5,846 nucleotides of DNA from JAQVWU01 sp964628455. Its GTDB lineage: Bacteria > Bacillota > Clostridia > Oscillospirales > CAG-272. Both the position numbers and the translations under genes were made by a program. Shown here piece after piece: positions 1 through 4,988 of this stretch (position 1 is its first letter; the number at the start of each line of letters is the position of its first letter). The notes under the pieces are model-generated. The model saw only the letters and a program-made list of their open reading frames with translations. It was not told where the DNA came from and ran no database searches. The stretch lies in assembly GCA_964628455.1 (NCBI GenBank), contig CAZVPD010000205.1, forward strand, positions 1 through 5,846. The letters are read 5' to 3'.

Positions 1-1
1 C

Positions 2-3000
2 AGTGTGATCAATCTTGTTACAAGCAAGCCGATTAATGTGGGTATAACCGAAGGCAGTTATTATTTCCTTGAGAAAAATGCGACCGCGGAATATTATCTT
101 GATCCTAATAACATATATGCATTTGATATTACAGCCGGTGATCATTATAAAATACCGGGTGACGAAATAAACAAAGATATTACCAACATAAAGATGAACG
201 CGTCGGTTAGAATATTCAAGATTGACGCTGTCGATTCGGTACCTGTGGCCGGAACCCAATTCAGGCTGCTGAGGACAGACAATGACGGTTATAGCTACGA
301 CCAAACGATAACGACCAACAGGAACGGCCGCGCATCCGCAGACAGTCTGATCAAAGGAAGCTACACGCTGACAGAGATTGTTTCAAATCCCAATTATGCG
401 CTCGGAAATCCTCCTTTCTCCTGTTCGTTCGTAATAACAGATGCGGAACACGAAAAGAATCTTACGATCAATACGAAAACGGCAAATTCAGGAAAATTCG
501 GTTTGCAGATTATCTCGGGTGGATCCCTTATAACCGAAGAAGGTTTGATAAACGAGCGCATACCGGGAAAACTGATACTGACCAAAGTTGACAGCACGGA
601 CAGCAGCATTAAACTCGGGGGTGCGGTGTTTACATTATACCGCGCTTTGGATAACAGCGTTGTATCGTCCGGAACAACGGACTCCGCGGGATATCTGGAA
701 TTTACTGGACTGGAATGGGACAGCTATTACATAGCCGAAACGACACCGCCCGCGGGTTACACGCTGAATACAGCGCAATATCCGTTCTCTGTAGGTTATG
801 ATAATCTTACTGTATCTTTTGACGGAAATACGCCTGTCAAGAACAATACAACAAGCATAACTATAAAGAAACTTGACCAGTTCGGCGAAAATGTTTTAGG
901 TGCGGAACTTAAAATCACAGGTGATTTTGCGGGCACTCAGTTCGACACAGACGGGTATATCTGGACAACGGGAGCAAATGACACAACGATAACAGGACTT
1001 TTCATTGTCGGCAATACCTATATCCTGACAGAAACAGCTCTGCCGTCAAACAAGCAGTATCTGCAGGCTGACCCCATAACCTTTACGGTAAGGACAAACG
1101 GAAAGTTAACAATCGGCAATACCGTTACGAATGATACGGTAATCACCATGAACGACACGCGTGCTCTGGCACAGGTATCCATAGAAAAGACCGACTCGGC
1201 GGATCCTGGAATCAAACTTGATGGCATTGTTTACTCGCTGTATAAAGAAGCCGGGACCATCAATGACAGCTCGGATGACCAGCTGATTGCATCGGGTCTT
1301 GCGACGGACGCGAACGGACAGTGGAGTACCGTCGGCAGCGCCTTAACCAATCCGGACACGGGCAAACCCCTGTCACTGGGACTTGCGGAAGGCAGTTACT
1401 ATTTTATTGAGACAGCGACGAAAAACAATTATTTGCTTGATGTAACCCCGCATGAGTTCGTTATTACAACCGGTGACTATAATAAAGTTTTGAATAAAAC
1501 TTATACCAACGAAAAAATCACTGTAGACATGAAAATGTATAAGCTTGACCCGCAGAATGCGGCAGGTTCACGCGGTATAGTTAACACCAAATTTAAATTG
1601 TCCTGGATACCCGAAGACGGAACGCAAACGCAGGAAGTTACGCTCAGTTCCGATTCCAGCGGAATGATTTATAGAGATAAATTGGTAAAGGGAAGCTATA
1701 CAATCACTGAAATAGAAGCGAACGTTAATTATGAACTCGGTGCGGCTCCGTTTACATGCACCTTTGTTGTCACCGATGCCGCGCATAACCAAACGCTTAC
1801 AGTCAATTCCTCGAATACCGGAGCGTTAACCGTCTTTAACCTTAATGTTACCTCCGGTTCGCCCATGCTTACCGCCGACGGACTGACAAACGAGCGCAAA
1901 ACAGGCGAAGTGACATTAAAGAAAGTGTTTTTTGAGAACGATACAGAAACGCCTCTTCCGGGTGCAACCTTTGAAGTGTTCGTCGACGACGGCGATAACA
2001 ACTATGCCAATGATGTATCCGCGGGCGAAGCGGTCACCGGAGCCGACGGCACGCTTAAAATCGACAAACTGCTCTGGGGCAGCTATTACATCGTCGAAAC
2101 CAAATCCGCCGACGGATATATATTCACTCCGACAAGATATCCGTTCATCATCGGCTACGGCAATTTATCGAAGAATATTGTCGAATTTGAGACAGAAGGC
2201 AATATCGAAAACGAAAAGAGCGTCATCATACTCCGCAAGCAGGAAACCGGTTCGGCAAAGCCGATTGACGGCGCGGAATTCACGCTGTCGGGCAAATTAT
2301 CGGACGGAACAACCGGCAGGATAATTGAGATTGAAAACGGCGAAATCACACTGATCGGCCTGCTGGTCGGCGGAGAGAATTATACGCTGACGGAGACAAC
2401 CGTTCCCGAAGGTTATACGGCTCTTTCCGCAAGTGTGACTTTCACCTATACAACGGACGGCAAAGTCGTTTTGACGGAACCGGTTCCCGAATACGTAACA
2501 CTTGACGAAACCTCCGGTTACACACTCACGCTTACCAACATCCCCACAAAGATAACGGTTCTCAAGCGCGACCAGCTCGGGGAAAAAGTCATTGACGCGA
2601 AACTGACAATCACGGGTGAATTTGCCGACAGCCAGTATAATGCCGGCGGATACATCTGGGACACATCGGCTTCCGACAAAATTATCACTGGACTTCTTAT
2701 CATAGGAAATACATATACCGTCTCCGAGACAGTGACTCCGTACGGATATCAGACAGCGCCCGGTGTTACTTTCAAAGTGAACGATGACGGAACCCTTGAA
2801 TTTATTCCCGCAGGCGACGCTTTGGGCAATGATTTTAATATCATAACGCTTAAAGATACACGTACTTTTGCGCAGCTGACGCTGACCAAGAGTGACGCTG
2901 CCGACCCGGCGAAAAAAATTGCCGGCACGGTATTTGACCTTTACCGTCAGAGCGGAGCGCAGCCGGACAGCGCAGACGATATCCTGGTTCTTACCGGTAT

Positions 3001-4867
3001 CACAACCGATGTAAACGGCAGCTGGTCGACCCTGACTCAGCCGGACGGTGTAATAAACCTTGTTACGGGCAAACCGATGAATGTCGGTATAACCGAAGGC
3101 CGCTATTACTTCCTCGAGAAAGACGCGACCGCGGAGTATTATCTTGACCCCGATAACCTATATGCGTTTGAAGTCACAGCCGATGAGCATTACACAGTAT
3201 CCGACGACGAAATAGACTATGCAGTCGCCAATACAAAGATGAATGCATCGGTCGAAATATTCAAGTTTGACGGCGTCGATTCGGCGCCTGTGGCCGGTAC
3301 GCAGTTCAGGCTGCTGAGGACCGGCAGTGACGGATTCATCTTCGACCGGACGATAACAACCGACACGGACGGACGCGCATACGCGGGCGGCCTGATTAAA
3401 GGAAGCTACACGCTGACAGAGACCGTTTCCAACCCCAATTATGCACTCGGAAATCCCGCTTTTTCCTGTTCGTTCACGGTAACGGACGCGGAGCATGAAA
3501 AGACACTTGCGATAAATACAATTTCGGCAGCTTCGGGAAGCTTTGATCTTCAGATCATATCGGGCGGATCTCTTCTTACCGCGGAAGGTCTGATAAACGA
3601 ACGCATACCGGGAAAACTGATACTGACCAAAGTGGACAGCACAGACGGCAGCATTAAGCTCGGGGGTGCGGTGTTTACATTATACCGCGCTTCGGATGAC
3701 AGCGTTGTATCCGTCGGAACAACGGACTCCGAAGGATACCTGGAATTCACGGGACTGGCATGGGGCAGTTATTACATAGCCGAAACGACACCGCCCGCGG
3801 GTTACACCCTGAATACGGTGAAGTATCCTTTCTCGGTAGGTTATAATAATCTTACTGTATCTTTTGACGGGAATACACCTGTTAAGAATATTACAAATGA
3901 AATTGGTATAAGTAAACAGTCGTTCAATGGCGGAACATTAAGAGGGTCAGCATTTGTTCTCGAGGGACGTTTTACAGACACGGCAAACACTCAGCGCATA
4001 CTTGAGTTAACCAACGGAAATATTACATTAAACGGTATCTTAATAGCGGGTCAGACTTATATTCTTCGTGAAATTAAAGCACCGGTCGGTTATAACAGAA
4101 TGACTGTCAGTGTAAGCCTGACTATGAATATCGATGGCAGAATTACGCTTAATAATAATACAATCTTTGCCAGTGTCAGCGAAGACGGAACTATACTCAT
4201 CATTAAAAATGCAATGACTATAGTACCGCCGCCGCTTCCTCCTCCTGATACGACGAGTCCCGGGGAAACAAACGGTCCGGTCACAAGCGCTATTACGGAT
4301 TCGACCACAAGCGCAGTAACAGGTTCGGAAACCGGCCCGGGCACAAGCGCAGTAACAGGTTCGGAAACCGGCCCGAGCACAAGCGCGGAAACAGGTTCGA
4401 TAACCGGCTCGGGCACAAGCTCTGAAACAGGTTCGGAAAATAGCCCAGGCACAAGTACCGCTGCTGCTGAAGGAACTGTCGAAACCGCAGTTTATTCTTC
4501 TGAAAATCCCGACCGTCCCGAAACACCTGTCTATACTGTAAAAGTCGAGGGAAAATTTAATGATAATACTACTGTTAAATATGTTTCTTCATTCGACAGT
4601 ATCCTCGAAGAAATAGGAGATTTCCTGATACCGGGAGGTAAATATACCATATCAGACATTGCACCTGATACATTAAAAGAAATCGGAGCTTCTTTTACAT
4701 ATACTTATATAGACGGAGAATTAGTTCCGCTGGGACGGGTATATCAGGACAATACGCCGACAGGTGATTATTTAATTCGCGGATTGGTAATTATTATGAT
4801 GCTATCATTATTTACAAGCATATCTCTTTTAGGCTTTGCATACTATAAGAAAAAGAACTGCAGATAA
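2..4867 (+). CDS. Giant Cna-B/SpaA-repeat cell-wall-anchored surface protein (5' partial)
   Basis: This is the C-terminal part of a very large secreted surface protein, probably a sortase-anchored adhesin or stalk. The frame is open from position 2. The GTG at 5 is not a credible start, because the same residues lie inside a module in the copy at 3050. The N terminus and signal peptide are outside the window. Residues 1-1402 are 13 beta-rich modules of SpaA/Cna-B type. Their hallmarks are a strand-A Lys (as in LTKVD), a Glu in a Y-x-x-x-E motif, often followed by PxGY, and a last-strand Asn or Asp. The modules run A-B-C-E, A-B-C-D-E, A-B-C-D. Next come PPPLPPP (1408-1414), a Thr/Ser/Gly-rich linker (to about 1489), a degenerate module (about 1507-1580), NTPTGD (1583-1588), a hydrophobic segment (1590-1614) and the tail KKKNCR. 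The family assignment is firm. Ligand, host target and whether it is a pilin are unknown, and no pilin motif is visible. Confidence 0.93.
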   Translation, partial: SVINLVTSKPINVGITEGSYYFLEKNATAEYYLDPNNIYAFDITAGDHYKIPGDEINKDITNIKMNASVRIFKIDAVDSVPVAGTQFRLLRTDNDGYSYDQTITTNRNGRASADSLIKGSYTLTEIVSNPNYALGNPPFSCSFVITDAEHEKNLTINTKTANSGKFGLQIISGGSLITEEGLINERIPGKLILTKVDSTDSSIKLGGAVFTLYRALDNSVVSSGTTDSAGYLEFTGLEWDSYYIAETTPPAGYTLNTAQYPFSVGYDNLTVSFDGNTPVKNNTTSITIKKLDQFGENVLGAELKITGDFAGTQFDTDGYIWTTGANDTTITGLFIVGNTYILTETALPSNKQYLQADPITFTVRTNGKLTIGNTVTNDTVITMNDTRALAQVSIEKTDSADPGIKLDGIVYSLYKEAGTINDSSDDQLIASGLATDANGQWSTVGSALTNPDTGKPLSLGLAEGSYYFIETATKNNYLLDVTPHEFVITTGDYNKVLNKTYTNEKITVDMKMYKLDPQNAAGSRGIVNTKFKLSWIPEDGTQTQEVTLSSDSSGMIYRDKLVKGSYTITEIEANVNYELGAAPFTCTFVVTDAAHNQTLTVNSSNTGALTVFNLNVTSGSPMLTADGLTNERKTGEVTLKKVFFENDTETPLPGATFEVFVDDGDNNYANDVSAGEAVTGADGTLKIDKLLWGSYYIVETKSADGYIFTPTRYPFIIGYGNLSKNIVEFETEGNIENEKSVIILRKQETGSAKPIDGAEFTLSGKLSDGTTGRIIEIENGEITLIGLLVGGENYTLTETTVPEGYTALSASVTFTYTTDGKVVLTEPVPEYVTLDETSGYTLTLTNIPTKITVLKRDQLGEKVIDAKLTITGEFADSQYNAGGYIWDTSASDKIITGLLIIGNTYTVSETVTPYGYQTAPGVTFKVNDDGTLEFIPAGDALGNDFNIITLKDTRTFAQLTLTKSDAADPAKKIAGTVFDLYRQSGAQPDSADDILVLTGITTDVNGSWSTLTQPDGVINLVTGKPMNVGITEGRYYFLEKDATAEYYLDPDNLYAFEVTADEHYTVSDDEIDYAVANTKMNASVEIFKFDGVDSAPVAGTQFRLLRTGSDGFIFDRTITTDTDGRAYAGGLIKGSYTLTETVSNPNYALGNPAFSCSFTVTDAEHEKTLAINTISAASGSFDLQIISGGSLLTAEGLINERIPGKLILTKVDSTDGSIKLGGAVFTLYRASDDSVVSVGTTDSEGYLEFTGLAWGSYYIAETTPPAGYTLNTVKYPFSVGYNNLTVSFDGNTPVKNITNEIGISKQSFNGGTLRGSAFVLEGRFTDTANTQRILELTNGNITLNGILIAGQTYILREIKAPVGYNRMTVSVSLTMNIDGRITLNNNTIFASVSEDGTILIIKNAMTIVPPPLPPPDTTSPGETNGPVTSAITDSTTSAVTGSETGPGTSAVTGSETGPSTSAETGSITGSGTSSETGSENSPGTSTAAAEGTVETAVYSSENPDRPETPVYTVKVEGKFNDNTTVKYVSSFDSILEEIGDFLIPGGKYTISDIAPDTLKEIGASFTYTYIDGELVPLGRVYQDNTPTGDYLIRGLVIIMMLSLFTSISLLGFAYYKKKNCR
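5..841 (+). repeat. Long direct repeat, copy 1 (A'-B-C block)
   Basis: These 837 bp (279 codons) match 3050-3886 without any gap, at a constant offset of 3,045 bp. I checked the offset at the start, near the end, and at the ATAGCCGAAACGACACC segment (731 versus 3776). By hand count about 59 of roughly 280 residues differ, so protein identity is near 79%. Differences cluster in the A and B parts. From the NERIPGK motif onward only about 10 of 97 residues differ, and some identical DNA runs exceed 30 bases. The left limit is set by the window edge, so the repeat may extend further. Confidence 0.9.
848..1162 (+). other. E-type module E0, Lys-Asp isopeptide candidate
   Basis: Residues 282-386. 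The first strand has Lys289 (ITIKKLDQFGE), Glu343 sits in YILTETALP, and the last strand reads VITMNDTR with Asp384 where A, B, C and D modules have Asn. A Lys-Asp pairing with a catalytic Glu is known from the CnaB2 domain of Streptococcus pyogenes FbaB. The order of elements also resembles CnaB2, including the strand ITFTVRTNGKLTI before the Asp strand. The bond itself is inferred. Confidence 0.7.
1163..2863 (+). repeat. Module cycle 1: A-B-C-D-E
   Basis: The only complete five-module cycle in view (residues 387-953). A1 has Lys395, Glu469 and Asn502. B1 has Lys513, Glu569 and Asn629. C1 has Lys640, Glu698 and Asn736. D1 (about 738-845) has Lys745, Glu797 (ETTVPEGY) and Asn845. E1 (about 847-953) has Lys854, Glu908 and Asp951. 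B1 and C1 are clearly related to B0/B2 and C0/C2 but far more diverged than those are from each other. C1 carries an acidic insertion at 661-670 (DDGDNNYAND) that C0 and C2 lack. From A1 to A2 the period is 569 residues, against 446 from A0 to A1. Most of the difference is the presence of D1. Confidence 0.8.
2543..2863 (+). other. E-type module E1, Lys-Asp isopeptide candidate
   Basis: Residues 847-953, the second E module. Lys854 lies in ITVLKRDQLGE, Glu908 in YTVSETVTPYGY, and Asp951 in IITLKDTR. It shares the GYIWxT and ITGLxIxGNTY segments with E0, which the other module types lack. The Asp in the last strand is kept between E0 and E1 although the neighbouring residue changes (Asn383 versus Lys950). 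This supports the Asp, not its neighbour, as the functional position. Confidence 0.7.
2864..4210 (+). repeat. Module cycle 2: A-B-C-D
   Basis: Last full cycle (residues 954-1402). A2 has Lys962, Glu1038 and Asn1076. B2 has Lys1087, Glu1139 and Asn1198. C2 has Lys1209, Glu1260 and Asn1295. D2 (about 1298-1402) has Lys1304, Glu1356 (REIKAPVGY) and Asn1402. The part from residue 1016 through C2 is a near-copy of cycle 0. At residue 1296 it departs, going into a D module where cycle 0 goes into E. No E module follows D2. The protein instead runs into the proline hinge and wall linker, so D2 ends the isopeptide-competent array. Confidence 0.8.
3050..3886 (+). repeat. Long direct repeat, copy 2 (A'-B-C block)
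   Basis: Partner of the block at 5-841. Similarity stops just after the shared TPVKN residues: copy 1 continues with NTTSITIKK (E module) and copy 2 with ITNEIGISK (D module). The boundary therefore falls at a module junction, as expected if modules or module groups were exchanged as units. Related sequence must also exist upstream of 3050 in this copy (strand A of A2, residues 955-1015). Its partner would lie left of the window. Confidence 0.9.
4226..4471 (+). other. Proline hinge and Thr/Ser/Gly-rich wall-spanning linker
   Basis: Residues 1408-1414 read PPPLPPP and are followed by about 75 residues dominated by Thr, Ser, Gly, Glu and Ala. Low-complexity stretches of this kind sit between the folded part and the sorting signal of many Gram-positive surface proteins and are thought to cross the peptidoglycan. 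The many Ser and Thr residues are possible O-glycosylation sites, which the sequence cannot confirm. Confidence 0.75.
4307..4450 (+). repeat. Tandem 36-bp repeat, four copies
   Basis: Four in-frame 36-bp units encode TSAVTGSETGPG, TSAVTGSETGPS, TSAETGSITGSG and TSSETGSENSPG (residues 1435-1482). The first two units are almost identical in DNA. The later two drift, and a partial unit (TSAITDST) precedes the array. A unit length that is a multiple of three allows copy-number change by slippage without breaking the frame, so the linker length may vary between strains. Confidence 0.88.
4523..4744 (+). other. Degenerate, membrane-proximal D-type module
   Basis: Residues about 1507-1580 lie between the linker and the sorting signal. 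They align by eye with D1 and D2: VEGKFNDNTT matches LSGKLSDGTT of D1, LIPGGKYTISDIAPDT matches LVGGENYTLTETTVPE, and ASFTYTYIDGELV matches ASVTFTYTTDGKV. The strand-A Lys segment is missing, the catalytic Glu is replaced by Asp1551, and no final Asn strand is evident. An isopeptide bond is therefore unlikely. Homology to the D type is inferred from the pattern. Confidence 0.6.
4751..4864 (+). other. Atypical sortase sorting signal and membrane anchor
   Basis: Residues 1583-1620. NTPTGD stands where LPxTG-D is usual, followed by a hydrophobic stretch from Leu1590 to Tyr1614 and the basic tail KKKNCR. Spacing and layout are those of a sortase substrate: motif, about 20-25 hydrophobic residues, positive tail, stop. 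The first two motif positions (Asn-Thr for Leu-Pro) are non-canonical. Alternatively the segment could be a plain C-terminal membrane anchor. Confidence 0.72.
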
Positions 4868-4903
4868 ACCTTTGACTGTTAACATTAAGCGGAAATAAAG
4901 AAT

Positions 4904-4965
4904 ATAAAATAGGATTACTATACAACAACTTTATCTGTTGGACAGTAATCCTGTTATTATATTTT
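4904..4965. terminator. Bidirectional rho-independent terminator
   Basis: A perfect 9-bp stem pairs AGGATTACT (4911-4919) with AGTAATCCT (4944-4952). After a 3x3 internal loop, a second 5-bp stem pairs CAACA (4923-4927) with TGTTG (4936-4940) around an 8-base loop. The 3' side is T-rich on the plus strand (GTTATTATATTTT, 4953-4965) and also on the minus strand (ATTTTATATTCTT, complement of 4898-4910). It lies between two convergent stop codons, so it probably ends both transcripts. The stem is AT-rich, so its strength is uncertain. Confidence 0.8.
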
Positions 4966-4988
4966 AAAGGGAGTAAACGATTATGGAT

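Larger units (their letters stand above)
2..1162 (+). repeat. Module cycle 0: A (partial)-B-C-E
   Basis: First visible cycle of Cna-B-like modules. A0 (residues 1 to about 63) lacks its first strands because of the window edge, but keeps Glu23 and Asn61. B0 (about 64-186) has Lys72, Glu124 and Asn183. C0 (about 187-280) has Lys194, Glu245 (ETTPPAGY) and Asn280. E0 (about 282-386) has Lys289, Glu343 and Asp384. Lys-Glu-Asn/Asp is the known layout for an intramolecular isopeptide bond in this family. That these modules form the bond is inferred from the motif positions. C0 passes straight into E0, with no D module between them, unlike cycle 1. Module borders are by eye and may be off by several residues. 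Confidence 0.8.

Noticed and set aside
5..7. GTG as the start codon of the surface protein
   Set aside because: The frame is open upstream to position 2. The matching copy at 3050 shows this Val is inside a module, preceded by about 60 residues of the same module. No signal peptide follows it.
1932..2324. Plus-strand 130-codon open frame in another frame
   Set aside because: It lies wholly inside the surface protein gene, has no family features and is rich in Arg and Ser, as typical of a frame-shifted shadow.
4307..4450. 36-bp repeat array as a CRISPR
   Set aside because: The units are contiguous, with no spacers, are in frame and encode a low-complexity linker.
4090..4452. Minus-strand 120-codon open frame rich in Pro, Val and Ser
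   Set aside because: It is the antisense shadow of the Thr/Ser/Gly linker and D2. Its repetitive composition is dictated by the sense repeat.
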